Assembly: GCA_016744395.1 (NCBI GenBank)
Contig: JADGEK010000025.1
Coordinates: forward strand, 1 to 42,774
Source: Gammaproteobacteria bacterium
GTDB taxonomy: Bacteria > Pseudomonadota > Gammaproteobacteria > GRL18
Length of the DNA: 42,774 bases
Direction of reading: 5' to 3'
Made by a program: the position numbers and the translations under genes. Below, in pieces: positions 32,760 through 42,670 of the stretch. The stretch's first letter is position 1; each line of letters starts with the position of its first letter. The notes under the pieces were generated by a model that had not been told where the DNA came from, ran no database searches, and saw only the letters and a list, made by a program, of their open reading frames with translations.

Positions 32760-33743
32760 TTAAACGCTTTGCTGATAAATCATAATCATATAGCCTATAT
32801 AGCACATCAGTAAAATACCACCCTCCAGGCGATTGATTTGACCTTTACCTTTAAATCCATAAGCGAAAATAAAGAGTAAAACAGACAATGCTATCATAAC
32901 AGGGTAGTCACGATTTAGTACACTGGGATCCAAAATGACGCCAGTCATGATTCCTGGTATGCCCAGAACCCCCAGTAAATTAAACATATTGGAACCAATA
33001 ATATTACCCACAGCGATTTCATGCTCATCTTTTAATGCGCTGGTAATAGAAGCTGCCAGTTCAGGCAAGCTGGTACCAATAGCAACAATCGTTAGGCCAA
33101 TGACTAAATCACTGACATTAAATTCATGAGCAATATTGACTGCTCCCCAAACGAGCAGTCGAGAGCTGATGAGTAAAACAATAAGGCCAATAAAAAGCCA
33201 AAAAAACGCGGTGGAAGTGGACATATCTTTTGGAATTTCTTCACTAAACTCCTCATCAAGAGGATCAGCTTGCTGATTTTGTTTTTTTTCACGAAGCCCC
33301 ATAATGGTGATAAAGGTCATCAGAGCAAACATGCCTGCAATCAGGATGTAGCCATCAACATGGCTTAACTCACCATCCCATAACAGGCCTAGAGCGACCA
33401 GCATTATCATAAACATAATAGGATATTCTCGTTTAAGAATATTGGAGTTAACCATAAGAGGAGTGACCAGCGCGGTTATGCCAAGCACCAGAGCAATGTT
33501 GGTAATATTTGAGCCTAAAGCATTTCCCACCGCTAAATTGGGTGTACCCTGATAAGCGGCTACTCCAGAGACAATCATTTCAGGTGCTGATGTGCCAAAG
33601 CCGACAATGGTTAAGCCGATCACCAGAGGAGAAACGCCTGAGTTTAGAGCAATACCAGAGGCACCCATGACAAATCGATCGGCGCTCCATATGAGCAGTG
33701 TAAAACCAGCTAAGATGGCAATACCACTTAATAACATTTCCAT
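32760..33743 (-). CDS. yrbG: CaCA-family sodium/calcium antiporter (YrbG-like)
   Basis: A 327-residue inner-membrane exchanger with about ten helices in two inverted halves. Each half has an alpha repeat: GFGTSAPEMIVSG with GNALGSNITNIALVLG in the first and AIGTSLPELAASITSALK with GNIIGSNMFNLLGVLGI in the second; the acidic residues in these repeats bind cation. An acidic cytoplasmic loop (EEFSEEIPKDMS, near residues 160-170) separates the halves. In E. coli, yrbG lies next to kdsD, and here it sits in the same spot without kdsD. E. coli YrbG is non-essential, so its physiological role is not settled. Confidence 0.93.
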   Translation of the reverse strand: MEMLLSGIAILAGFTLLIWSADRFVMGASGIALNSGVSPLVIGLTIVGFGTSAPEMIVSGVAAYQGTPNLAVGNALGSNITNIALVLGITALVTPLMVNSNILKREYPIMFMIMLVALGLLWDGELSHVDGYILIAGMFALMTFITIMGLREKKQNQQADPLDEEFSEEIPKDMSTSTAFFWLFIGLIVLLISSRLLVWGAVNIAHEFNVSDLVIGLTIVAIGTSLPELAASITSALKDEHEIAVGNIIGSNMFNLLGVLGIPGIMTGVILDPSVLNRDYPVMIALSVLLFIFAYGFKGKGQINRLEGGILLMCYIGYMIMIYQQSV

Positions 33744-33827
33744 CTTTTAAACTGCCACCTGTTGGTCTAATTTCATAATCTTTTCACTTATAAATGGTGT
33801 TGCTTAAAATACTTTGCTTAAACAAAG

Positions 33828-33860
33828 AATGCCCCGATACGGAGGCCGTAGCGGGGCATT
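33828..33860. terminator. Strong GC-rich hairpin after mlaA, probable terminator
   Basis: AATGCCCCGATACGG (33828-33842) pairs with 33846-33860 at 14 of 15 positions around a three-base loop. On the reverse strand it lies 44 bases past the mlaA stop and is followed by a T-rich stretch (TCTTTGTTT). On the forward strand TTTT follows, so it may work both ways. Confidence 0.88.
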
Positions 33861-33903
33861 TTAGCAGGTTCAAGGAATAAACGCCTAGATTTTTGTAAAA
33901 GTA

Positions 33904-34641
33904 TTATTCCTCAAAATCTTCAATAATGACTTTTGGCGGTTCGCCGTCGTAAACCCTGTTTTGACGCCACTGGTAATAAGATTCACGAGTGAATATATAG
34001 GGATCAAGAGCCAGTTGATCACGAAGGTCGGTTGTTTTTAGGAGTTCTGAGCGTGTGTCCACTGCTTGGACAGAAGCTAAACCTACGACGGCAGAGGTTG
34101 GAGAAACCAGGCTGGCTGGGTGAACCATAAAATCGACAATTAATGATGGCGCATCACGAACACTGCTGGGGCCTAATATTGGAATAACAACATAGGGGCC
34201 CGAACCGACGCCCCAGTAGCCTAATGTGTCAGCAAAACTTTCTTCATGTTTAGGCAGGCCCCATGATGTACCCACATCAATCAGACCAAGAATACCAAAA
34301 ATGGTATTCACTGAAAAGCGTGAAGCATCTGAAGCAAATTGTTTGGGTTTTAGCTGTAAAGCATCATTGACAACGACGACGACATCATTAAGATTGCTGA
34401 AAAAATTATGAGTACCTGTTTGAATAGGACTGGGTAGTTTTTGATAGCCCTTGGCTGCAGGCTTTAAAACTGCCTTATCAAAACCTTCATTGAAGTTGTA
34501 AATACTCTGGTTTACACCTTGCATTGGATCATTGACTTCACCATCAGGTGTTGTTGATGCGCAACCAAGGCTCAATAAAGTGATGCCTACTATTACAGTT
34601 AAAAGCGAAAGACGGCGAAGTGGGAATCTCAAAAATGTCAT
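33904..34641 (-). CDS. mlaA: MlaA (VacJ) outer-membrane lipoprotein
   Basis: A 245-residue lipoprotein that removes misplaced phospholipids from the outer leaflet of the outer membrane. The lipobox is LSLG-Cys26. The mature protein begins with the MlaA signature MQGVNQSIYNFNEGFDKAVLKPAAKGYQKLPSPIQTGTHNFFSNLNDVVVVVNDALQLKP, then FGLIDVGTSWGLPKHEESFADTLGYWGVGSGPYVVIPILGPSSVRDA. In E. coli mlaA is distant from the mlaFEDCB operon; here it lies within 1.5 kb of mlaF on the opposite strand. It appears monocistronic, with a strong terminator downstream. Confidence 0.96.
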   Translation of the reverse strand: MTFLRFPLRRLSLLTVIVGITLLSLGCASTTPDGEVNDPMQGVNQSIYNFNEGFDKAVLKPAAKGYQKLPSPIQTGTHNFFSNLNDVVVVVNDALQLKPKQFASDASRFSVNTIFGILGLIDVGTSWGLPKHEESFADTLGYWGVGSGPYVVIPILGPSSVRDAPSLIVDFMVHPASLVSPTSAVVGLASVQAVDTRSELLKTTDLRDQLALDPYIFTRESYYQWRQNRVYDGEPPKVIIEDFEE

Positions 34642-34879
34642 AATATACAGCTTATTTTTTTATTTTTTAATTTAAATTGTGGGATATGATAATTTAAATT
34701 GCGGGGTAAATAAATAGTTGGGCAATGAAAAGTTGATAATTAGCAACAAAATAAGAAAAAACACTTAAAAACAAGCCTTTATTTTGTGGCTAAAATCCTA
34801 CAATATAAGAGAGTAACGGCTTTTTGTGATTTTGATTCACTTTTAGTGGGATTGTTGACGATATACTTTTTTCAAATTT

Positions 34880-35074
34880 TTAGAGGGATACTATCTTTAT
34901 TTTTTGACAAAACTGACATTGGTAAGTGGTGACCAATTTACCTTTTTTTACATCAAATGTCTTTTCATAAAGAATTTCCCATTTATGGAAGCCACTACTA
35001 CAAAGAGTTTTTGCTTTGTTCTTTTGTTTCAATTTTTGTTTTTTAAACTGAGTTAAATTAGTAATATTCGACAT
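34880..35074 (-). CDS. Small CxxC-containing hypothetical protein (64 residues)
   Basis: A 64-residue basic protein that I cannot name. The N-terminus is lysine-rich (MSNITNLTQFKKQKLKQKNKAKT), followed by a compact segment with Cys-x4-His (LCSSGFHKW) and a C-terminal CQFCQK, a set that could bind one zinc ion. The start at 35074 is chosen because a longer frame to 35185 would overlap the divergent gene that begins at 35143, and GGA lies shortly upstream. It diverges from the DUF72-like gene across 68 bp. Confidence 0.65.
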   Translation of the reverse strand: MSNITNLTQFKKQKLKQKNKAKTLCSSGFHKWEILYEKTFDVKKGKLVTTYQCQFCQKIKIVSL

Positions 35075-35142
35075 TTGATCCAGTGCTGCCTGAGTTATTT
35101 TTGTAGAATTGAAACTTGGTTGCGAGTATTTAAGGAAAGAGT

Positions 35143-35808
35143 ATGAATTCAAACAATAAATCGATGTTATATCAGCGTTCAGCATCTTTACAACTTCACT
35201 TTGGTCTGTCTGGCCTCAGCAGTTTACCAATGCGAGAAGGCTTTTTTCCAGAAGACTTGCCTGAAGATTGGCGACTTTCTTATTATAGCAATGAATTTCA
35301 ATTGCTTCTAATCAGTTTATCAGATATCAATGCTTATCCTTCATCCAGTATTGAAGAAATTATTGAGCAGCTTGAGCAATTCACTGATGAGCTTGAGGAA
35401 GACTTCCTTTTGTTATTAGATGTCTCACCGCTATTAGAAACAAGCCAGGATGCTTTGAAACAGATGCAAAAAAAGGAAAAAATGAATACGTATTTCATCA
35501 ATGTGAATAAAATGAGCACAATTGAGAGGATTCCTTGTTCTGAATATGGGCAATATGTGTTTTTAGATGATTTTGAAGTGACTGTTAATGAATCTGTTGA
35601 GAAACAGGAAATGGGCTTGCTTTGTCTTGTGAAACATCAACAGGAAGGTGAGCAAAAAATAGAGGCGAAGGCTTTAAAAACATTAATTGAGCAGGTTCAA
35701 GCCTATGCCTTTTCAAAGAATTATGGCTTTGTTAATGTTATTTTTTCTTCTTCTCAATATGCACTGGAAAACTGTAGAAATGCCATTTTGCTGGAAAGTA
35801 TGATGTAA
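35143..35808 (+). CDS. Diverged DUF72-like protein
   Basis: A 221-residue soluble protein. The start region LHFGLSGLSSLPMREGFFPEDLPEDWRLSYYSNEFQLLLIS resembles the DUF72 opening (G.sGw, then a FyP motif, then L.yYa..F..vE). DUF72 proteins are about 240-260 residues and TIM-barrel-like; this one is shorter and lacks the later motifs I would expect, so it is either a divergent relative or only similar at the start. The rest is acidic and helical, with an SSIEEIIEQLEQFTDELEEDFLLLL segment. Function is unknown. It is directly upstream of the repeat tract and mlaF on the same strand, but 211 bp separates it from mlaF. Confidence 0.65.
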   Translation: MNSNNKSMLYQRSASLQLHFGLSGLSSLPMREGFFPEDLPEDWRLSYYSNEFQLLLISLSDINAYPSSSIEEIIEQLEQFTDELEEDFLLLLDVSPLLETSQDALKQMQKKEKMNTYFINVNKMSTIERIPCSEYGQYVFLDDFEVTVNESVEKQEMGLLCLVKHQQEGEQKIEAKALKTLIEQVQAYAFSKNYGFVNVIFSSSQYALENCRNAILLESMM

Positions 35809-35920
35809 TTTAAGAGGCTGGAGATAGATTTCTTTCTTTGTTATAATTCATGGCTGTTTGCATATGCTACATAGCATTGACTCACTCCAATTATAATGGA
35901 CTTTTCACAACGGTCTCTAG

Positions 35921-36001
35921 CTAAGGACTTTCCACTAAGGACCTGGGCTAAGGACTTTAATTAAGGACTTGAGCTAAGGGCTTTTAACTAACGACTTTAG
36001 C
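35921..36001. repeat. Six degenerate tandem units (12-14 bp) upstream of mlaF
   Basis: Units begin at 35921, 35935, 35948, 35962, 35974 and 35988 and vary around CTAAGGACTTTAA (for example CTAAGGACTTTCCA, CTAAGGACCTGGG, CTAAGGGCTTTTAA, CTAACGACTTTAGC). They end 19 bp before the mlaF start. No reading frame uses them. A related GGCTAAGGGCTTTTTA occurs at 32685-32700 between the antiporter gene and kdsC. Slippage decay or repeated regulator sites are both possible. Confidence 0.85.
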
Positions 36002-36019
36002 CAAAAGTTAGCCAAAATT

Positions 36020-36829
36020 ATGCCAGAAACGAATAACAATTTGGTTCGTATCAGAGATTTACATTTCTCTCGTGGTCGCTCCAAAATTTTTAATGGTATT
36101 GATATTGATATCCCAAGGGGAAAAGTCACTGCTATTATGGGGCCCAGCGGTACAGGAAAGACAACCCTGTTAAAGTTGATTGGCGGCCAGCTAAAGCCAG
36201 AAAAAGGCACCATCCATTTCCATGGCGAAAACATTCCAGCCATGAAAACAAAAAAACTCTATGATGTCAGAAAAAAGATGGGTATGTTATTTCAAAGTGG
36301 CGCGCTTTTAACTGACATGTCGGTGTTTGACAATATTGCATTTCCTTTGCGTGAACACACTGATTTGCCAGAAGTTATGATTCGTGATTTGGTTTTAATG
36401 AAATTACAGGCTGTTGGGCTTCGCGGTGCTCGTGATTTGAGTCCAAGTCAGTTATCAGGTGGTATGGCAAGACGTGTTGCACTAGCCAGGGCAATTGCAC
36501 TTGATCCAGAAATGATTCTATATGATGAGCCATTTACAGGACAAGATCCAATTTCTATGGGCGTATTAGTGGAATTAATTCGCTCTATGAATGATGCACT
36601 GGAATTAACCAGTGTCATTGTTTCGCACGATATTCAGGAGACATTGGCAATTGCGGATCAGATCTATATCCTGTCTCAGGGAAAAATAGTGGGTCATGGC
36701 AGCCCACATGAAATGAATCAATCTGATTCACCCTGGATTAATCAATTTGTTCACGGCGAGGCCGATGGCCCTGTGCCTTTTCATTACCCAGCCAGTTCTT
36801 ATAAAGATGATATGTTGTCTGGACGTTGA
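36020..36829 (+). CDS. mlaF: Phospholipid ABC transporter ATPase MlaF
   Basis: A 269-residue ABC ATPase for the MlaFEDB complex in the inner membrane. Walker A is GPSGTGKTT (41-49), the signature is LSGGMARRVALARAI, Walker B is ILYDEPFTGQDP, and the switch histidine is in IVSHDIQETL. The unusually non-glutamine signature LSGGMARR is typical of MlaF. There is no clear Shine-Dalgarno: the sequence before ATG 36020 is GTTAGCCAAAATT, just after the tandem-repeat tract. Opposite, at 33904, lies mlaA. The C-terminus (FHYPASSYKDDMLSGR) corresponds to the part of MlaF that contacts MlaB. Confidence 0.95.
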   Translation: MPETNNNLVRIRDLHFSRGRSKIFNGIDIDIPRGKVTAIMGPSGTGKTTLLKLIGGQLKPEKGTIHFHGENIPAMKTKKLYDVRKKMGMLFQSGALLTDMSVFDNIAFPLREHTDLPEVMIRDLVLMKLQAVGLRGARDLSPSQLSGGMARRVALARAIALDPEMILYDEPFTGQDPISMGVLVELIRSMNDALELTSVIVSHDIQETLAIADQIYILSQGKIVGHGSPHEMNQSDSPWINQFVHGEADGPVPFHYPASSYKDDMLSGR

Positions 36830-36946
36830 AGGGCAAATAGGTAGCTTACTATTCCAGCATGGATCAAAGAGCAGTTTTGATCTGGCTTGAATTTAAAAAT
36901 GAATTAACACTAATTTCTTTATTTAATCAGAGATAAGATAATAAAA

Positions 36947-37720
36947 ATGTTTGATTGGTTTGCACAGATTGGCAAAAATGCGATTGAGTTTTATGCTCGT
37001 TTGGGGAAAGAAGTTTTGTTGTTTATACAGACTCTTCTTGCTTTTGTTCCTCTTGTTTTACGTCCAGGTTTAATCGTACAACAAATATACTCTGTGGGCG
37101 TTCGCTCCATGCTAATCATCATTGTCTCAGGTTTTTTTGTCGGCATGGTATTAGGTCTTCAGGGGTACAATACTCTGGTTGATTTTGGTGCAGAGGAATC
37201 CTTGGGGGTTGTGGTTGCGCTCTCACTTGTTCGTGAACTGGGTCCCGTTGTGACTGCTTTATTATTTGCAGGTCGGGCAGGTTCTGCTTTAACGGCTGAA
37301 ATTGGTTTAATGAAAGCCACTGAGCAATTATCGGGTTTGGAAATGATGGCTGTTAACCCTGTTGATCGAATTTTGGCTCCAAGGTTATTGGCTGGCATTA
37401 TCAGCATGCCTTTGTTAGCGGCAATGTTCAGTGCAGTGGGTATTTTTGGTGGTTATTTGGTCGGTGTTGATTTATTAGGTGTTGACGAGGGATCTTATTG
37501 GTCTCAAATGCAGGCTAAGGTTGATTTTGATCAGGATATTGTTAACGGTGTGATTAAAAGCTTTGTGTTTGGTGTTGTTGCAACGTGGATTGCGGTTTAT
37601 GAAGGGTACACATGTATACCAACATCTGAGGGTGTCAGTCGAGCGACCACAAGAACCGTTGTCTACTCAGCATTAGTGGTACTGGGTCTGGACTTTTTAT
37701 TGACTGCTTTGATGCTTTAA
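36947..37720 (+). CDS. mlaE: Phospholipid ABC transporter permease MlaE
   Basis: A 257-residue inner-membrane permease with about five helices. It shows the MlaE-family signatures FFVGMVLGLQGYNTLVDFGAEESLGVVVALSLVRELGPVVTALLFAGRAGSALTAEIGLMKATEQLSGLEMMAVNPVDRILAPRLLAGIISMPLL and the later DFDQDIVNGVIKSFVFGVVATWIAVYEGYTC. The near-complete conservation makes the call secure. It follows mlaF after 117 bp, somewhat more than the tight spacing seen in E. coli, and precedes mlaD. Confidence 0.96.
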   Translation: MFDWFAQIGKNAIEFYARLGKEVLLFIQTLLAFVPLVLRPGLIVQQIYSVGVRSMLIIIVSGFFVGMVLGLQGYNTLVDFGAEESLGVVVALSLVRELGPVVTALLFAGRAGSALTAEIGLMKATEQLSGLEMMAVNPVDRILAPRLLAGIISMPLLAAMFSAVGIFGGYLVGVDLLGVDEGSYWSQMQAKVDFDQDIVNGVIKSFVFGVVATWIAVYEGYTCIPTSEGVSRATTRTVVYSALVVLGLDFLLTALML

Positions 37721-37819
37721 CTGGAATGAATATTAATCCACAAACTTTTGTCAATAATTAAGTATTTCAAGTGCTAAAAAATAATTACAAAATAAATATA
37801 TTAAATTGGAAGTAAATTT

Positions 37820-38290
37820 ATGTCATCTAACTCAAGAGTATTAGAAATTTCAGTTGGAATTTTTGTTGCCGTGGGAATTGCTGCTCTACTTGTCTTAGCG
37901 GTGAATGTCAGTAATGTGGGTGGTTTTAGTTCTGGTCAGCAATACACTGTAACTGCAAATTTTGACAATATCAGTGGCTTAAAGGCACGCTCACAAGTGG
38001 CAATTGCTGGAGTGACAGTGGGGCGAGTGGTTAATATCACTGTCGATCCCGTGACTTTTGAAGCAGTGGTTGAAATGACCATTGATTCTCAATTTGATGA
38101 GGTGCCAGTTGATTCATCTGTTGGCATTTACACTGCGGGCTTGCTGGGTGAAAAATATGTTGGTATTGAACCAGGTGGTGCACCTGACTTTCTTGAAGAG
38201 GGGAGTGTCATTCGTCTCACACAATCGTCTATTGTGTTAGAAAAATTAATCAGTCAGTTTCTTTTCAGCCAGTCTGATGAAGATAAATAA
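37820..38290 (+). CDS. mlaD: MCE-domain protein MlaD
   Basis: A 156-residue anchored MCE protein that forms the hexameric ring atop MlaE in the periplasm. The N-terminal membrane helix is at about 7-26 (EISVGIFVAVGIAALLVLAV); the MCE domain has YTVTANFDNISGLKARSQVAIAGVTVGRVVNITVDP and VDSSVGIYTAGLLGEKYVGIEPGG. GGAAG lies eight bases before the ATG. The following gene is the STAS protein after only 17 bp, so mlaC, which sits between mlaD and mlaB in E. coli and Pseudomonas, is missing from this operon. Confidence 0.96.
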   Translation: MSSNSRVLEISVGIFVAVGIAALLVLAVNVSNVGGFSSGQQYTVTANFDNISGLKARSQVAIAGVTVGRVVNITVDPVTFEAVVEMTIDSQFDEVPVDSSVGIYTAGLLGEKYVGIEPGGAPDFLEEGSVIRLTQSSIVLEKLISQFLFSQSDEDK

Positions 38291-38307
38291 AAGGTTTTTA
38301 TAAGGTC

Positions 38308-38661
38308 ATGGCAGAAAAAACACTGGCTGCACAGCTTGAAAAAATTGCTTCAGGGCACTACATACTCAAAGGGCAGTTAAATTTTAAGTCTGTGCCTGGG
38401 CTTTGGGGCAGAAATAAAGTGTCGTTATTTAGTGACGAATCTGACACACTGGATATTGATTTGTCACAACTTGAGCGTTCTGATAGTTCAGGCCTGGCAT
38501 TGCTAGTTGAATGGTATCGTGAGGCTGGGCAGGATGGTAAAAGCATAACTTTTTTTAATTTACCAGCACAAATGTATGAAATGGCACGCATCAGTGGTTT
38601 GAATGAAATCCTACCCTTATCGGTGAGAGAAGAACCTGTAAATGAAACTTCTGTAGAATAA
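38308..38661 (+). CDS. mlaB: STAS-domain protein MlaB
   Basis: A 117-residue STAS protein that binds MlaF and is needed for transporter assembly and activity. The motif LDIDLSQLERSDSSGLALLVEWYREA includes the conserved Ser-Ser region of the STAS loop; YILKGQLNFKSVPGLW begins the fold. The C-terminal REEPVNETSVE is a short acidic tail. It follows mlaD by 17 bp, in the place where mlaC is expected in related operons. The short spacing supports one transcript from mlaF onward. Confidence 0.92.
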   Translation: MAEKTLAAQLEKIASGHYILKGQLNFKSVPGLWGRNKVSLFSDESDTLDIDLSQLERSDSSGLALLVEWYREAGQDGKSITFFNLPAQMYEMARISGLNEILPLSVREEPVNETSVE

Positions 38662-38754
38662 GTGCTTGTAAAATTAAAACCTGCCAACGAAATGTCCGTA
38701 CAAATAAAGCCCGAATTTTGATGTATAAGAAGCTTGAAAAGAAAGAGATAAAAT

Positions 38755-39009
38755 ATGACAACTGATGAGATTAAAGTTTTGATTGAAGGCGGGTTTGATT
38801 CTGCACAAGTGATAGTGAACGGCGATAATGGCATGTTTGATACAACCGTTATTTCAGATGTATTTGATGGCATGTCACCTGTAAAAAAACAGCAAATGGT
38901 TTATGCGACAGTTAACACACAGATCACCTCAGGGGCTATTCATGCTCTGACCATTAAGGCCTATACCCCAAAAGAATGGGAAACTGCCAGCAAATTAAGA
39001 ATTGGCTAG
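38755..39009 (+). CDS. ibaG: BolA-family protein IbaG
   Basis: An 84-residue BolA/YrbA-type protein, the same size as E. coli IbaG. Family features are VLIEGGFDSAQVIVNGDNGMFDTTVISDVFDGMSPVKKQQMVYATVNTQITSGAIHALTIKAYTP. BolA proteins bind glutaredoxin-linked iron-sulfur clusters; IbaG is linked to acid stress in E. coli. In E. coli and Pseudomonas this gene also lies between mlaB and murA, so the symbol is safe. Confidence 0.94.
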   Translation: MTTDEIKVLIEGGFDSAQVIVNGDNGMFDTTVISDVFDGMSPVKKQQMVYATVNTQITSGAIHALTIKAYTPKEWETASKLRIG

Positions 39010-39268
39010 TACCTTTAACTCATCAGTTCACTTAATAAATAGCGGCTTTAAGCGAACTTACTGAGTTGATCTACTATCCTTAGACGCCTCCACTTCAAAT
39101 AATTGAGCTATCATTCTGCGAAAAAAATGTCTAAATAATCGACTATAATGATATTTGAAGTCATTGTTATACACTTTGTTAGGCGCATCTCATTTTATTC
39201 TAGGTGAAAATGCTTTATTTACAGTGACTCTCACTGAAATAAGCGGTAAGATGCTCTGTTTTGTTTAA

Positions 39269-40552
<1,284 letters not shown>

Positions 40553-40626
40553 AAGTATTCAGCCAAAAGTACAAGCCATTTTAAAGTAAAACAATAAAAG
40601 TAAAGATTAAAAAAAGAGATTATTAA

Positions 40627-41259
40627 ATGAGTGATACCCTGACGATAGCGCTATCCAAAGGACGAATCTTTAAAGAAACATTGCCTTTGCTTGCCCATGC
40701 TGATATTTATCCTATTGATGATCCAGATAAGAGCCGCAAACTGATCCTTGATACGAATCATGACAATATCAAGTTAGTCATTATTAGAGCAACTGATGTG
40801 CCAACTTATGTGCAATATGGTGCTGCTGATGTTGGCGTTGCTGGAAAAGACGTACTTATGGAACATGGTGGTGAAGGTCTTTATGAACCACTTGATCTTC
40901 ATATTGCCAAGTGCCGTTTAATGACTGCGGGCCCTGTTGAAGATAAACCTGTTTCTGGTCGATTACGTGTTGCCACTAAATTTGTTAATACGGCCAAACG
41001 TTTTTATGCGGAGAAAGGCATTCAAGTTGAAGTGATAAAGCTTTATGGCTCAATGGAACTTGCCCCTCTTGTCGGTTTAGCCGATCGTATCGTGGATGTC
41101 GTTGATACGGGTAATACTTTAAAAGCAAATGGTTTGACTCCTCTTGAACATATTGCCGATATCAGTTCTCGTTTAGTTGTTAACAAAGCATCAATGAAAA
41201 TGAAACATCATCGTGTTAAATCTTTAATAGAACGTGTTGCGGAAGCAATCAACTCGTAA
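40627..41259 (+). CDS. hisG: ATP phosphoribosyltransferase HisG (short form)
   Basis: A 210-residue HisG, the first enzyme of histidine synthesis. It lacks the C-terminal regulatory domain of the 299-residue E. coli form, so it is a short-form HisG. Signatures are [39 protein letters not shown] and [37 protein letters not shown]. Short-form HisG needs the HisRS-like partner HisZ for activity and feedback control; HisZ is not in this window. AAGAGA lies about eight bases before ATG. It is followed by hisD. Confidence 0.96.
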   Translation: MSDTLTIALSKGRIFKETLPLLAHADIYPIDDPDKSRKLILDTNHDNIKLVIIRATDVPTYVQYGAADVGVAGKDVLMEHGGEGLYEPLDLHIAKCRLMTAGPVEDKPVSGRLRVATKFVNTAKRFYAEKGIQVEVIKLYGSMELAPLVGLADRIVDVVDTGNTLKANGLTPLEHIADISSRLVVNKASMKMKHHRVKSLIERVAEAINS

Positions 41260-41340
41260 TCCTCTATATTGTCTTTTGCCACAGTGATTTAAAAAGACAA
41301 TATATCGAATCAATATAAAACCAATCCATCGGAGTTTATC

Positions 41341-42648
41341 ATGCTTAATATTAAGCGTTTAGAAACCACTGATTCAAATTTTTGGCCATCAATGAAAAAT
41401 TTGCTGGCATGGGATAATGTCTCAGATGATTCAGTACAATCCACTGTTAAACAAATCTTATCAGATGTTCGTAGAGAGGGTGATAAAGCTCTTCTTGAGT
41501 ACACTAATAAGTTTGATCGAATGACAGCCAATGATATGTCAGTTTTGTCAATTCCAAAAGAACGCTTGCATGAAGCTTTGAATGGTTTATCAGATGAACA
41601 GCGTCAAGCACTTGAAGTGTCTGCAGAACGAGTGCAGCGCTACCATGATAAACAAAAAATGGAATCCTGGTCTTACACGGAAGATGACGGCACTCTGTTG
41701 GGACAACAGGTCACACCTCTGGATAGAGTTGGCTTATATGTTCCAGGAGGGTTAGCGGCTTACCCATCATCCGTATTAATGAATGCAATTCCAGCAAAAG
41801 TAGCGGGTGTTAAAGAATTGATCATGGTTGTGCCAACACCTGATGGACAGATTAACGAGCTTGTCTTTGCCGCTGCGGCCATAACAGGCGTTGATAAAGT
41901 CTTTGCTGTTGGTGGTGCACAGGCGGTAGCAGCTTTGGCTTACGGTACCGAGTCAGTGCCACAGGTCGATAAAATTGTCGGTCCTGGAAACATTTATGTT
42001 GCCACAGCAAAGGGTATGGTTTTTGGTACTGTTGGTATCGATATGATTGCCGGGCCATCAGAAATTTTAGTGATCTGTGATGGTAAAACGGATCCTGACT
42101 GGATTGCGATGGATCTGTTTTCTCAGGCTGAACATGATGAAGATGCGCAGCCCATTCTAATTTCTCCTGATGCTGAGTTTCTTGATAAGGTGCAAGCTTC
42201 TATTGAACGTTTGCTCGGTGATATGGAACGTAAAGACATCATTCAGGTTTCACTGAATGAACGTGCTGCTCTTATTCATGTTAAAGACATTGATGAGGCA
42301 ATTGAGGTTTGTAATTATATTGCGCCAGAACATTTAGAATTGTCAGTCGACGATCCTAAAGCTTTGCTACCTAAAATACGTCATGCAGGTGCCATTTTTA
42401 TGGGACGATACACTGCTGAAGCTCTGGGTGATTATTGTGCGGGTCCTAACCATGTTTTACCAACATCCAGAACCGCTCGTTTCAGCTCGGCTTTAGGTGT
42501 TTATGACTTTCAAAAACGTTCCAGCCTGATCATGTGCTCAGAAGGTGGTGCATCTGAACTGGGTAAAATTGCTTCTGTCATTGCCCGAGGTGAAGGTTTA
42601 ACTGCCCATGCGCGCAGTGCAGAGTATCGAATTAAAAGCAGTGATTAG
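41341..42648 (+). CDS. hisD: Histidinol dehydrogenase HisD
   Basis: A 435-residue zinc enzyme oxidising histidinol to histidine in the last two steps of the pathway, the same size as in E. coli. Signatures are [73 protein letters not shown] and [26 protein letters not shown]. Zinc and base residues in the EHDEDAQ, APEHLEL and HVLPT segments are all present. CGGAG lies seven bases before ATG 41341. It is 81 bp after hisG and 22 bp before hisC. Confidence 0.97.
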   Translation: MLNIKRLETTDSNFWPSMKNLLAWDNVSDDSVQSTVKQILSDVRREGDKALLEYTNKFDRMTANDMSVLSIPKERLHEALNGLSDEQRQALEVSAERVQRYHDKQKMESWSYTEDDGTLLGQQVTPLDRVGLYVPGGLAAYPSSVLMNAIPAKVAGVKELIMVVPTPDGQINELVFAAAAITGVDKVFAVGGAQAVAALAYGTESVPQVDKIVGPGNIYVATAKGMVFGTVGIDMIAGPSEILVICDGKTDPDWIAMDLFSQAEHDEDAQPILISPDAEFLDKVQASIERLLGDMERKDIIQVSLNERAALIHVKDIDEAIEVCNYIAPEHLELSVDDPKALLPKIRHAGAIFMGRYTAEALGDYCAGPNHVLPTSRTARFSSALGVYDFQKRSSLIMCSEGGASELGKIASVIARGEGLTAHARSAEYRIKSSD

Positions 42649-42670
42649 TACCTGAATGGAGCATGAGTCA

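Noticed and set aside
35075..35185. N-terminal extension of the 64-residue CxxC protein
   Set aside because: It would overlap the divergent gene at 35143 and the added residues look like noncoding DNA.
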